A stretch of 64,000 nt of DNA from Bacteroides congonensis. GTDB taxonomy: Bacteria; Bacteroidota; Bacteroidia; Bacteroidales; Bacteroidaceae. Where the stretch lies: positions 450,301 to 514,300 of the forward strand of contig NZ_FQXY01000008.1 of NCBI RefSeq assembly GCF_900130125.1, written 5' to 3'. The translations under genes were made by a program, and so were the position numbers. Below, piece after piece: positions 55,808 through 64,000 of this stretch; positions within the stretch are counted from its first letter, which is position 1; each line of letters begins with the position of its first letter. The notes beneath the pieces were generated by a model, which was not told the origin of the DNA, did not search any database, and was given only the letters and a program-made list of their open reading frames with translations.

Positions 55808-58063
55808 ATGAAACATTATAAATTTTTAAATAATACTATTATGCACCTTAAGAAATTTAGTTGGTTGTTTGGTCTGTTTTTTTTATTAAATGTTTTCTCT
55901 GTGACATTCATGTCATGCAGTGATGATGAGGCAGTGCAAGAAGAGCCACAAAATCCGGATACACCGGATGATGGAAATGAAGAAGAAAGTATTGCCTTCA
56001 AGAAATCATGCCGGGTAATTATGGAAAGAATTACAAATGCCAATATGGCTTCCAATGCTACGGAAGTGGACAATGTAGTCACCAATTGTTTAGCTCTGAT
56101 GAAAGAAAACGGTTCTTTTTCTGATATTAATTATTGGGATAAATCATACAGTTGGGAACCCGGTACCCATTTGGATAGACTGAAGCAAATGGCTCAAGCA
56201 TATGTATTGAAGAAAAGCTCTTATTACTGTAATACAGGATTGCATAAGAATATAGTGAATGCTTTGACTTATTGGAACACAGTACATCCGGTTTGTAATA
56301 ACTGGTATAAAAATCAGATTTTCGCACCGCAAAAGATGGGGGAAATATTGATTTTACTTCGTTCCGGCGAAAAGCAAATATCTAAAGAACTGGAAGATAG
56401 TATTCTTGCCTATATGAAAAAAACGGGAGGAAATCCTGCCGAACAAACAGGTGCTAACGAGACGGATGTAGCTTTACATTGGCTTTATAGAGGATGTCTG
56501 AAAGAGGATAAGGAAGTATTGGATGCTGCTGTTTTACATACATTTGCCCCACTGGCCTATGTTGGTGTAAATGAGCCCGGCATTCAATACGATCTTTCTT
56601 ATTTTCAGCATGGCCCGCAGCTATATATAGGTGGCTATGGCCTTATAATGCTTAACGGAGTGACACGAGTTGCTGATTATACTGCTGGGACTGGCTATAA
56701 ACTATCTGATAGTCAAGTAGACATATTACATAAGTTTATAAGCGATACTTACATGAAAAGTATCCGGGGGAATGTACAATTCTATAATGTGGTGGGGCGC
56801 AGTGTCAGTCGTCCGAACGCGTTGTTTTGTCGTGGATTTGCCAATACGCTTGAGAAAATGAAACAAATTGCCCCTGCGCATATAAACGAATATGACCGTT
56901 ATATTGCTATTTTGCGAGAAGAGGGGAATTATAGTGGTATGGACGAAACATTGACTCATTACTATGTCGGTGATTGTAGTATTTTTCAAGGACAAAATTA
57001 TTCGGTATGTGTGCGTATGGCGTCCGATCGTACCCGTCGGTGTGAACACGGAAACGGGGAAAACTTGAAAGGATTCTTTATGAGTGACGGCTCTATGGAT
57101 CTGGCGGTCAAAGGAAATGAATATTTAGATATTTTTCCTGTTTGGGATTGGAATAGGATACCTGGGACAACGGCTCCCCAATTGCCTGAAATACCTCAGG
57201 CGGAAGAGTGGGGAGAACCGGGCGAATCTGATTTTTGTGGTGGTCTTTCGGACGGTAAGAGAGGACTGGTTGGTTTTAAGATGGCTCATAAAACCCATGG
57301 GGTTGATGTTTCGGCATACAAATCATGGTTTTTCATGGGGGATGAGGTGGTATGTCTTGGCAGTGGTATTTCTTCCAATATGCCCTATAAAGTGAATACC
57401 ACGGTAGAACAGTGCTTGCTTGATGGCGATGTCGTTTATTCAAAGGAGGGGCAGGAACTGTCTATCTCAAACGGGATGGAACAGGCTGACCAGGCGTTGG
57501 ATTGGGTATGGCATCGAAATGTAGGATGTTTTTTCCCTGAATCCCAGAAAGTGTCTGTTAAAACAGAAGCCAGAAGCGGACGTTGGTATGATATCAATAA
57601 TACGCAGAATAAAAATGCAGTCAGCAAAGATGTATGCTCGATTTGGTTGAATCATGATGATTTATTATCAGATGATACTTATAGTTATATTCTTGTTCCA
57701 GGGATAAAGAGTGCAAATGAAATGAAAAACTATAATGTGAGAAATATAGAAATCCTGTCCAATACTGTAAATGTGCAATCTGTTAAAAATAATAAGACCG
57801 GCGTTATTCAAGCAATGTTCTATAAGGGAGGGACTATCGTAGCGAATGATTTGAAGGTTACAGTTGACAACCCGTGTGCTTTGATGCTTCGTAAAGCATC
57901 TGACAATGTATTTGATGTATTTTTCTCTGATCCTTCCCATAATTTAAAAAGTTTGTCCATTACCGTAGAATACGGTAAAAATAAGAAGGAGTATTCTTTT
58001 GGTTTATTTACTGAGGATAATGTATATCGGGGGAAAACACATCAGACGCAGCTCTTATTTTGA
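55808..58063 (+). CDS. Polysaccharide lyase family 8 lipoprotein
   Basis: 751-residue surface or periplasmic lyase (start at 55808 or ATG 55841). The signal peptide ends at a lipobox VTFMSCSDD. The alpha/alpha toroid holds the catalytic residues of PL8: Asn217 (GANETDV), His268 (YFQHGPQLY) and Tyr277 (IGGYG). The spacings of 51 and 9 match chondroitin AC lyase, whose residues as I recall are Asn175, His225 and Tyr234. The Arg of SRPNALFCRG follows. C-terminal beta-sandwich domains fill residues about 400-751. Family members cut chondroitin, hyaluronan or xanthan by beta-elimination; specificity is not readable. It stands alone, without SusC/D partners or sulfatases nearby. Confidence 0.88.
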   Translation: MKHYKFLNNTIMHLKKFSWLFGLFFLLNVFSVTFMSCSDDEAVQEEPQNPDTPDDGNEEESIAFKKSCRVIMERITNANMASNATEVDNVVTNCLALMKENGSFSDINYWDKSYSWEPGTHLDRLKQMAQAYVLKKSSYYCNTGLHKNIVNALTYWNTVHPVCNNWYKNQIFAPQKMGEILILLRSGEKQISKELEDSILAYMKKTGGNPAEQTGANETDVALHWLYRGCLKEDKEVLDAAVLHTFAPLAYVGVNEPGIQYDLSYFQHGPQLYIGGYGLIMLNGVTRVADYTAGTGYKLSDSQVDILHKFISDTYMKSIRGNVQFYNVVGRSVSRPNALFCRGFANTLEKMKQIAPAHINEYDRYIAILREEGNYSGMDETLTHYYVGDCSIFQGQNYSVCVRMASDRTRRCEHGNGENLKGFFMSDGSMDLAVKGNEYLDIFPVWDWNRIPGTTAPQLPEIPQAEEWGEPGESDFCGGLSDGKRGLVGFKMAHKTHGVDVSAYKSWFFMGDEVVCLGSGISSNMPYKVNTTVEQCLLDGDVVYSKEGQELSISNGMEQADQALDWVWHRNVGCFFPESQKVSVKTEARSGRWYDINNTQNKNAVSKDVCSIWLNHDDLLSDDTYSYILVPGIKSANEMKNYNVRNIEILSNTVNVQSVKNNKTGVIQAMFYKGGTIVANDLKVTVDNPCALMLRKASDNVFDVFFSDPSHNLKSLSITVEYGKNKKEYSFGLFTEDNVYRGKTHQTQLLF

Positions 58064-58219
58064 TGTATTGGCTGTGTGCTGAACATAAAGATTGATATTC
58101 ATGGCAGTTCTTATTCAGAGAATAGATAAAAGTGAGCTTGAAAATGGATATTAAAGGCAGAATTATAAAAGGAAATAAAAAAATATTTGGTGATTTTTAT
58201 TATTGCCCGGCAATTATAT

Positions 58220-58252
58220 ATTTATCAATAATTATGTATTCCATTGATAAAT
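58220..58252. repeat. Inverted repeat between PL8 gene and cobalamin leader
   Basis: 10-bp perfect arms ATTTATCAAT/ATTGATAAAT with a 13-nt AT-rich loop and no T-run. It may be a weak terminator of the PL8 gene or an operator. The rest of 58064-58345 shows nothing else of note. Confidence 0.4.
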
Positions 58253-58345
58253 AGTGTGTTAATTGCATCGTAAAATATCGTTTCCTCTCGCTTAATTTCA
58301 TTTTGTTATTCTTAATATATTATTTCAGTTTTAAAAAATATAAAT

Positions 58346-58353
58346 TATCTTTG
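58346..58353 (+). promoter_or_regulatory. -7 promoter element of the cobalamin uptake operon
   Basis: TATCTTTG (TAnnTTTG), just upstream of the riboswitch. Confidence 0.6.
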
Positions 58354-58380
58354 CGCCATCAAAGTTTTCAAATCACAAAA

Positions 58381-58545
58381 TCGTGAGGAGAAATTGAAAG
58401 GGAATGCAGTGTAAATCTGCAACAGTACCCGCTGCTGTAAGTTCCATTCCATGTTTATGGGAATTATTGGTTTTACAACCTCTGCCACTGACTGAAAAAG
58501 TTGGGAAGGCGTAAAACAGGAACAAGTCAGAAGACCTGCTTTGAT
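58381..58545 (+). promoter_or_regulatory. Cobalamin (adenosylcobalamin) riboswitch
   Basis: Conserved pieces appear in order: GAAAGGGAATGCAGTG near 58396, AACAGTACCCGCTGCTGTAA near 58421, GCCACTGACTGAAAAAGTTG at 58484, GGGAAGGCG, and the B12 box AGTCAGAAGACCTGC at 58525-58539. It sits in a 340-nt leader before the BtuB-like gene and should switch off uptake when B12 is plentiful. The expression platform is probably the region 58550-58700 with the T-run near 58632. Confidence 0.95.
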
Positions 58546-58701
58546 AGAAATCGGATTGACAACCTGCGGGAGTACGGGTGAATAGTCAGAAAATGGATTC
58601 AAAGATTCTGTTCCTATCATTCTTGTAGTCTGTTTTTTAGGCTTGATTATACCCATTTCTCTAAAGGCAAGTCATTATATATTAACCTTTGGTAATATGG
58701 A

Positions 58702-60759
58702 ATGAGCATGAGAAGGACTTTATCAGTATTTTCTGTTTTTTTATTTTTAGTAGTTACAATTCCGGTTGTTTCTGCGCAAGAGCGGCACAAAAAATATTAT
58801 AAAAGCCGTTTGGACAGTATACAGCGTCTGGATACGGTGGTAATCACCGGACAACGATTGAATAAGTACCGGGATGTAATTCCGGCACAGGTGATGACAT
58901 CCAAGGATTTGGAGAAGCTTAACAGCCTGTCTGTGGCAGATGCCATCCGCTTTTTCTCCGGGGTACAGTTGAAAGACTACGGTGGTGTCGGAGGATTGAA
59001 GACTGTAAATATAAGAAGTATGGGTACCAATCATATGGGAGTATTCTATGACGGTATTCAGTTGGGAAATGCGCAGAACGGACAGATAGACTTGGGCAAG
59101 TTCTCATTGGACAATGTAGAGGAAATATCCCTTTATAACGGTCAGAAAAGTGAAATTTTCCAGTCGGCAAAAGACTTCGGAGCTTCGGGGACAATTTACA
59201 TAACCACCCGCAAACCCCGTTTTACAGATGGAAAAAGTGCCAATTTTAAAGCTACTTTACGTACAGGTTCGTTCGGCTTGATAAACCCTTCTCTTCTTTA
59301 CGAACAGAAGTTGACAGATAAAATAAGTACCTCATTCAGCGGCGAGTGGATTAATGCCAGTGGAAAATACAAATTCCGTTATCGCCGCCGTAACACATTG
59401 GGGGAAGTCATGTATGACACAACTGCAGTCCGACAGAACGGAGATATAAACTCTACACGTATGGAGGCCGGATTACATGGCAAAATTAATGACGGGCAGT
59501 GGACATTGAGAGGATATACTTATAATTCGGAGCGGGGAGTTCCGGGTGCCATTGTCAATAATGTATTTCGGAATGGAGAACGGTTGTGGGATACTAACTC
59601 CTTTATCCAGGGTACTTTCACAAAAGAAGTATCATCCAGATATCGTACTTTGGTAAATGCAAAGTATGCTGCTGATTACACACATTATGAGAATCATGAC
59701 AGTAAGCTGTTTCAGACCAAGAATACATACAGGCAGAAAGAAATTTATGTTTCGACAGCCAATCTTTATTCTTTGACAAGCTTCTGGGATGCATCATTGG
59801 CATATGACTTTCAGTGGAACAAGTTGGATGCCGAGTTCAATAGCCCGAATAATGAAAGTACTTTTCCTTTTCCGCAGCGTTTTACGAATATGGTAGCTTT
59901 AGCTACGGCGGTTGATTTGAAACAATTCAAATTGCAGGGAAGCTGCCTGGGATATTTTGTCCATGAGAAGGTGAGACGTTTTGCCAAGTCACCGGATAAA
60001 GCTGTGTTCACTCCTGCTGTTTTTGCTTCTTACCGGCCGTTTAAGTATGAAGATTTCTCTTTGCGCGCTTTTTATAAGGAAATGTTCCGTATGCCTACAT
60101 TCAATGACCTGTATTACACCGATATGGGGAATGCTTTTCTGAAACCGGAATATACTACACAATATAATGTAGGTTTTAAGTATAAAAAAGAATTCCAACA
60201 CTCTTTGTATAAATTGTTCGATTTGCAGGTCGATGCATACTATAATGAAGTAAAGGACAAGATTATAGCTTATCCTAAAGGGCAGCAATTCCGTTGGACA
60301 ATGCTGAATTTGGGATATGTAGAAATCCGGGGAATAGATGTCTCCCTGCATCAGGCTGTAGGATTCGGCAAGTTTCTGGCAAATGTGAAGATGCAGTATA
60401 CCTATCAGAAAGCGCAGGATTTTACTGATCCTTCAAAAAACTATTATTCTCACCAGATACCCTATATTCCGTGGCATAGCGGTTCGTTGATAGCGGCTTT
60501 GGAATATGGTTCGTGGGCACTCAGCTATTGCTTTATCTATACGGGCGAACGATACAATCAGCAGGAGAACATAGCTTATAACCATACACAACCCTGGTAT
60601 ACGAGTGACATAAACATGGTGAAATATCTGAAGATAAAATCGAACCGGATGAAACTCTCTCTTGAAGTAAATAATTTATTCAGCCAGGATTACGATGTGA
60701 TTCTGAATTATCCGATGCCCAAACGGAACTTTCGTTTTTTGATAAGCATAGATATTTAG
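58702..60759 (+). CDS. btuB: BtuB-type TonB-dependent cobalamin receptor
   Basis: 685-residue outer-membrane receptor: signal peptide (to about residue 27, SAQ), a TonB-box-like DTVVITGQRL, plug domain (about 45-160, with LSVADAIRFFSGVQLKDYGG and IRSMGTNHMGVFYDGIQL), then a 22-strand-type barrel ending in RNFRFLISIDI. It has no SusC-style carboxypeptidase-like N-terminal domain. Cobalamin is assigned from the riboswitch directly upstream and the BtuG-like gene 4 bp downstream. B12 bound at the surface would be pulled in by TonB energy. Confidence 0.9.
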   Translation: MSMRRTLSVFSVFLFLVVTIPVVSAQERHKKYYKSRLDSIQRLDTVVITGQRLNKYRDVIPAQVMTSKDLEKLNSLSVADAIRFFSGVQLKDYGGVGGLKTVNIRSMGTNHMGVFYDGIQLGNAQNGQIDLGKFSLDNVEEISLYNGQKSEIFQSAKDFGASGTIYITTRKPRFTDGKSANFKATLRTGSFGLINPSLLYEQKLTDKISTSFSGEWINASGKYKFRYRRRNTLGEVMYDTTAVRQNGDINSTRMEAGLHGKINDGQWTLRGYTYNSERGVPGAIVNNVFRNGERLWDTNSFIQGTFTKEVSSRYRTLVNAKYAADYTHYENHDSKLFQTKNTYRQKEIYVSTANLYSLTSFWDASLAYDFQWNKLDAEFNSPNNESTFPFPQRFTNMVALATAVDLKQFKLQGSCLGYFVHEKVRRFAKSPDKAVFTPAVFASYRPFKYEDFSLRAFYKEMFRMPTFNDLYYTDMGNAFLKPEYTTQYNVGFKYKKEFQHSLYKLFDLQVDAYYNEVKDKIIAYPKGQQFRWTMLNLGYVEIRGIDVSLHQAVGFGKFLANVKMQYTYQKAQDFTDPSKNYYSHQIPYIPWHSGSLIAALEYGSWALSYCFIYTGERYNQQENIAYNHTQPWYTSDINMVKYLKIKSNRMKLSLEVNNLFSQDYDVILNYPMPKRNFRFLISIDI

Positions 60760-60763
60760 TCCT

Positions 60764-61921
60764 ATGAACAAGAAAATATATATATCAGTTGTAACACTGC
60801 TATGTCTGTTGTGTTGTGCGGGTTGCCGTGAGATAGAACTGGTGAATCCTACAGAATACGAGTTGCTGGATTTTGAGGCGGATTCGGACGCTGATCCTAT
60901 GGGGCTGTATTTGCTGAATGAAGGTAATATGGGAAGTAATAAATCTACCTTGGATTATGTAGATTACCGTACAGGTATTTATGCCCGTAACATATATGCC
61001 GAGAAAAATCCGACGGTCGTAAAAGAACTGGGAGATGTTGGGAATGATATTCAAATTTATAAAGGAAAATTGTATGCAGTGATTAACTGTTCGCATAAAG
61101 TGGAAGTTATGGATGCTTATACTGCAAAACGCATTACTCAGATTGACATTCCTAATTGTCGCTATATACGTTTTAAGGGTAACTATGCGTATGTGAGTTC
61201 TTATGTAGGGCCGGTGGCAATAGACCCGAATGCCCAGAAAGGAGCTGTTTTCAAGATTGACCTCGATACTTACAAGATAGTGGGGCAGGTGACCGTAGGA
61301 TATCAGCCTGATGAACTGGAGATTGTTGGCAATAGGATTTATGTGGCAAACTCCGGGGGATACCGTGCGCCCAATTACGATACTACGGTGTCGGTGGTAG
61401 AAATGGAAACAATGCGGCAGCTTTACAAAATAGAGGTTGCCATTAATCTGCATCGTATCAAGGCGGATAAATATGGTAAGTTATGGGTGTCATCACGCGG
61501 TAATTATGATGATGTAGCTTCTAATTTATATGTACTGGAAGAAAATGCAGGACGCTATAAGGTGACGAAAACCATGAATTTGCCTGCTTCGAATATGGTA
61601 TTGAGTGGAGACTCCCTTTATGTATATAGTGTAGAGTATAGTAATAATACGAATAAGAACACGGTGACTTACGCTATTGTAGATGTAAAGACTGAACGGG
61701 TTGTTTCTCGTAAATTTATTACGGATGGCACGGAACTGAATATTGAAATTCCTTATGGCATTGCCATTCATCCGGTGACGAAGGATATTTACGTGACAGA
61801 TGCCCGGAACTATGTATCGAGCGGCGCGTTGCACTGTTACTCGAAAGACGGTGTGAAACGATGGAGTGCACGTACCGGAGATATACCGGCACATATGGTG
61901 TTTTTGGAACGTAAAAAATAG
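60764..61921 (+). CDS. btuG: BtuG-like cobalamin-binding surface lipoprotein
   Basis: 385-residue lipoprotein (lipobox CCAGCRE, Cys21) forming a seven-bladed beta-propeller from repeated blade strings such as NDIQIYKGKLYAVINCSHKV, VGYQPDELEIVGNRIYVANSG and HRIKADKYGKLWVSSRGNY. BtuG proteins of gut Bacteroides are known to bind B12 with extreme affinity, take it from host intrinsic factor and cap BtuB. The gene's place 4 bp after the btuB-like gene and under the riboswitch supports this assignment. Expected at the outer cell surface. Confidence 0.9.
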   Translation: MNKKIYISVVTLLCLLCCAGCREIELVNPTEYELLDFEADSDADPMGLYLLNEGNMGSNKSTLDYVDYRTGIYARNIYAEKNPTVVKELGDVGNDIQIYKGKLYAVINCSHKVEVMDAYTAKRITQIDIPNCRYIRFKGNYAYVSSYVGPVAIDPNAQKGAVFKIDLDTYKIVGQVTVGYQPDELEIVGNRIYVANSGGYRAPNYDTTVSVVEMETMRQLYKIEVAINLHRIKADKYGKLWVSSRGNYDDVASNLYVLEENAGRYKVTKTMNLPASNMVLSGDSLYVYSVEYSNNTNKNTVTYAIVDVKTERVVSRKFITDGTELNIEIPYGIAIHPVTKDIYVTDARNYVSSGALHCYSKDGVKRWSARTGDIPAHMVFLERKK

Positions 61922-61926
61922 ATAGA

Positions 61927-63162
61927 ATGAAGAAAGTAATAAATTGTTTATGTTTATTGTGTACGGGGCTCATTCTTTCTTGTACACAGGAGGTACCGAT
62001 GTTGAGCTTGGGAGTTGATGATATATATGTGATTCCGCGAATGAAAGTTATTTATTTCAACCCTGCTTTTACCGGGGAATCTTATCAGTGGAGTATAAAA
62101 GCATCCGATGGCAGCGACTCCATTGTCAGTACACAAAAGGAATATATTTTCCTTCCCGAATATACAGGCGTGTACGAGATTGATTTTCGCATATTCGATT
62201 CACAAAACCCCATAGAACATCACGTCTCGGTTTATGTTCAGGAAGAAGAAGTGGAGTATAGTCCTTTTATATCCAAAGTTTATGAATATTGTCCGGCTCC
62301 CGGGCAGTTTGTGAATGACATGCCTAGATATCAGGAGGGTGATACCGAAAAAGAGATGATACAAAAGGCGGAAGAAGCTGTTTATGGTAAAAACTATGGC
62401 GGGGTTTCGTTGGGAGCTTATGGTGGATATGTGACTTTTGGATTCGATCATACAGTAATAAATAAAAAGGGGCAACGTGATTTCTTGATCGACGGAAATG
62501 CGTTCCATAGTGCGGCTCATCCGGGAGTGAACGGTGGAAGTAGTGAGCCGGGTATCGTGATGGTGTCATTTGACGAAAACCAAAATGGGAAACCGGATGA
62601 TAAGTGGTATGAACTGGATAAAGACCCGTGGTACACGAATGAGATTGCTAAGATAAATTGTAAGATAACCTATCATCGTCCGGATCCCGACAGAGAGATT
62701 GTCAAGGAGGGACCTCTGACTGATATTTATTATATAAAATGGACTGATAATATGGGACAGGAAGGCTATGTCGCCAAGAACCAGTATCACAATCAGGATT
62801 ATTATCCGAAATGGATTTCGGAAGACCGGATGACATTTGAGGGAACTTTGTTACCTAAAAATGCGGTGGATGTGTCGGGAGACGGTTCGTATTATTTGCA
62901 ATATATGTTTGAATACGGAGCTTATGTAGACAACTTTCCCAATGGAGCGTTGGATGCGGATGGCAATAATCGTTCGAGTTTTGATATCGGATGGGCGGTT
63001 GACCCTATGACACGGACACCTGTAAACCTGCCGGGTGTTGACTTTATACGTGTATATACAGCCGTCAACCAATATTGTGGCTGGCTGGGAGAAACATCTA
63101 CGGAAATATATTTGGCACGTGACCTGCATGTATATATACGGCCTACGCGTCCCGATGAATGA
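61927..63162 (+). CDS. Surface lipoprotein of the cobalamin locus
   Basis: 411-residue lipoprotein (lipobox LILSCTQE, Cys19). An N-terminal PKD/Ig-like domain (about 25-105, with FTGESYQWSIKASDG and EYTGVYEIDFRIFD) is followed by a larger domain (about 115-405) containing YGKNYGGVSLGAYGGYVTFGFDH, DENQNGKPDDKWYELDKDPW and DGSYYLQYMFEYGAYVDN. The Asp/Asn-rich loop looks calcium-binding. It starts 5 bp after the BtuG-like gene and shares the riboswitch operon. I infer a helper role in B12 capture or a BtuH-like function, but I cannot confirm the family. Confidence 0.72.
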   Translation: MKKVINCLCLLCTGLILSCTQEVPMLSLGVDDIYVIPRMKVIYFNPAFTGESYQWSIKASDGSDSIVSTQKEYIFLPEYTGVYEIDFRIFDSQNPIEHHVSVYVQEEEVEYSPFISKVYEYCPAPGQFVNDMPRYQEGDTEKEMIQKAEEAVYGKNYGGVSLGAYGGYVTFGFDHTVINKKGQRDFLIDGNAFHSAAHPGVNGGSSEPGIVMVSFDENQNGKPDDKWYELDKDPWYTNEIAKINCKITYHRPDPDREIVKEGPLTDIYYIKWTDNMGQEGYVAKNQYHNQDYYPKWISEDRMTFEGTLLPKNAVDVSGDGSYYLQYMFEYGAYVDNFPNGALDADGNNRSSFDIGWAVDPMTRTPVNLPGVDFIRVYTAVNQYCGWLGETSTEIYLARDLHVYIRPTRPDE

Positions 63163-63195
63163 AAAATAGTCTGGAAATAAAATAATAATAAAAAA

Positions 63196-64000
63196 ATGAA
63201 GAAGCGATTTGTATTGATTGCATTAGGATTTTGGGTAGGAGCTTCCTGTTTATGGGTATCTTGTTCTTACGAAAATAATGATAATCCGGTAGAATATCCG
63301 GATTTGGAGCCTGACCCAGAACCGGAACCCGAACCTGTTCCTGAACAGAATACAGAATATGTGGCTGCGTTAGGTGAACCGAATTGTTACATGATACAGG
63401 CAGGACAGTCGGTTTCTATTCCAGTGATGAAAGCTTATGCAGTCTGGGATTTGTTTGCGAGTGAACTGGAAGAGGCCGACTTGGACAATCAAGTTCCGGA
63501 GCCTGTTCTGCTCTGGCAGGATGCGCAGAATCTGATAACCAATGTCGGATTAATTCCCGGAGAGACACATGAGAAAGATAATATAGCAGTGGCAGTGTCG
63601 GCAAATATAAAAAGCGGTAATGCATTGGTTGGCGTGAAGATTGCCGGAGAGATTCGTTGGAGTTGGCATATATGGGTGACTCCATATAATCCGGATAAGG
63701 ATCCGGTTGTGATGGGGCGTATATATCCTTTTGATAATAATGGTGACGGGGTGGATGACTATATATTTATGGATCGCAACCTTGGAGCGGTGAATACGAC
63801 CGTCAATTTGGGGACAACCACCGCTGATAGTCTTGCTGCTTGCGGATTGCTTTACCAGTGGGGACGTAAAGACCCGTTTCCGGGTGACAGGAAATTTAAA
63901 TACAGTACAAATAATAATCCCTATTACGACAGTAAGCCGATTTATACTATTGACAATGTCTTGCTGACGGAAGGGAGTCAGGCGGGAGGGACAGGTATCC
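63196..64000 (+). CDS. Surface lipoprotein with Pro/Glu linker (5' part, cut by window edge)
   Basis: The frame opens at ATG 63196 and runs off the window after about 268 residues. Signal peptide and lipobox VSCSYEN (Cys23) are followed by an acidic proline-rich linker of repeated E-P/D-P units (about 38-52), a beta-rich domain (about 55-160), and a segment with WHIWVTPYNPD, FMDRNLGA and LLYQWGRKDPFPG. The last strings are shared by many Bacteroidetes fimbrillin-like and FISUMP-type surface proteins. It is the fourth gene under the cobalamin riboswitch. Binding of B12 or of a host ligand is a guess. Confidence 0.75.
   Translation, partial: MKKRFVLIALGFWVGASCLWVSCSYENNDNPVEYPDLEPDPEPEPEPVPEQNTEYVAALGEPNCYMIQAGQSVSIPVMKAYAVWDLFASELEEADLDNQVPEPVLLWQDAQNLITNVGLIPGETHEKDNIAVAVSANIKSGNALVGVKIAGEIRWSWHIWVTPYNPDKDPVVMGRIYPFDNNGDGVDDYIFMDRNLGAVNTTVNLGTTTADSLAACGLLYQWGRKDPFPGDRKFKYSTNNNPYYDSKPIYTIDNVLLTEGSQAGGTGI

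Overview
The window reads as chromosome of a gut Bacteroides, probably of the thetaiotaomicron/ovatus group. Evidence for this is the repeated Bacteroidetes -7 promoter element TAnnTTTG, the many SPII lipoproteins and a TonB-linked outer-membrane receptor locus. A bifunctional fucokinase/GDP-fucose pyrophosphorylase (Fkp), a BtuB/BtuG cobalamin locus and a DUF6377-type regulator point the same way. I cannot fix the species. No rRNA, CRISPR array, IS element or transposase is visible.

Region by region: (1) 1-5.4 kb holds a membrane-linked regulator, then two Gfo/Idh/MocA oxidoreductases, a DUF1080 lipoprotein and a secreted sugar isomerase/epimerase-fold protein. This is the family order of the B. 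thetaiotaomicron BT2160-BT2156 operon for oxidative, non-classical glycoside (glucosinolate) breakdown. (2) 5.5-25 kb is mostly core: acyl-CoA ligase, MtaB, a lipid A-type acyltransferase, glycosyltransferase, methylglyoxal synthase, FolB, an acyltransferase-3 protein, a CBM20/GH77 amylomaltase, the B12-dependent ribonucleotide reductase, a nitroreductase, DnaA, MlaD, a cell-wall amidase and a BASS transporter. (3) 24.6-31.2 kb is accessory: a DUF1016 PD-(D/E)XK protein, an unknown protein, then an HU-like protein, a VapE-like NTPase and a BRO-type protein bracketed by about 135-bp inverted repeats. (4) 31.2-37.6 kb holds DUF1343/NamZ, an HD hydrolase, LptD, Ung and AsnA. (5) 37.8-39.9 kb holds tRNA-Arg(CCG), a second BRO-type paralogue, a small lipoprotein and an unannotated 36-codon membrane ORF. 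(6) 39.9-50.7 kb holds Fkp, a HAD phosphatase, two lipoproteins, a pgi-gpsA-lysS operon and a MATE pump. (7) 50.7-55.6 kb is regulatory and accessory: an 86-bp palindrome, a DUF6078 protein, a HepT/MntA toxin-antitoxin pair, a long structured RNA ending in a terminator directly against the start codon of a MerR/alpha-CTD-like protein, and a Crp/Fnr-MATE operon with a likely operator. (8) 55.8 kb to the end holds a PL8 polysaccharide lyase and then a cobalamin-riboswitch-controlled uptake locus (BtuB-like receptor, BtuG-like propeller, two more surface lipoproteins, the last cut by the window edge).

The genes fit a glycan- and B12-scavenging gut commensal: B12 uptake near 60 kb feeds enzymes such as the class II reductase at 16-18.5 kb. 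The most unusual signals are four: 27-29 bp palindromes embedded in frame in three accessory genes, at the same codons but with unrelated sequence in two paralogues; the inverted-repeat-bounded HU/VapE/BRO unit; the structured leader RNA at 52.5 kb; and the 86-bp palindrome at 50.8 kb. All names rest on reading motifs by eye. No database search was run.
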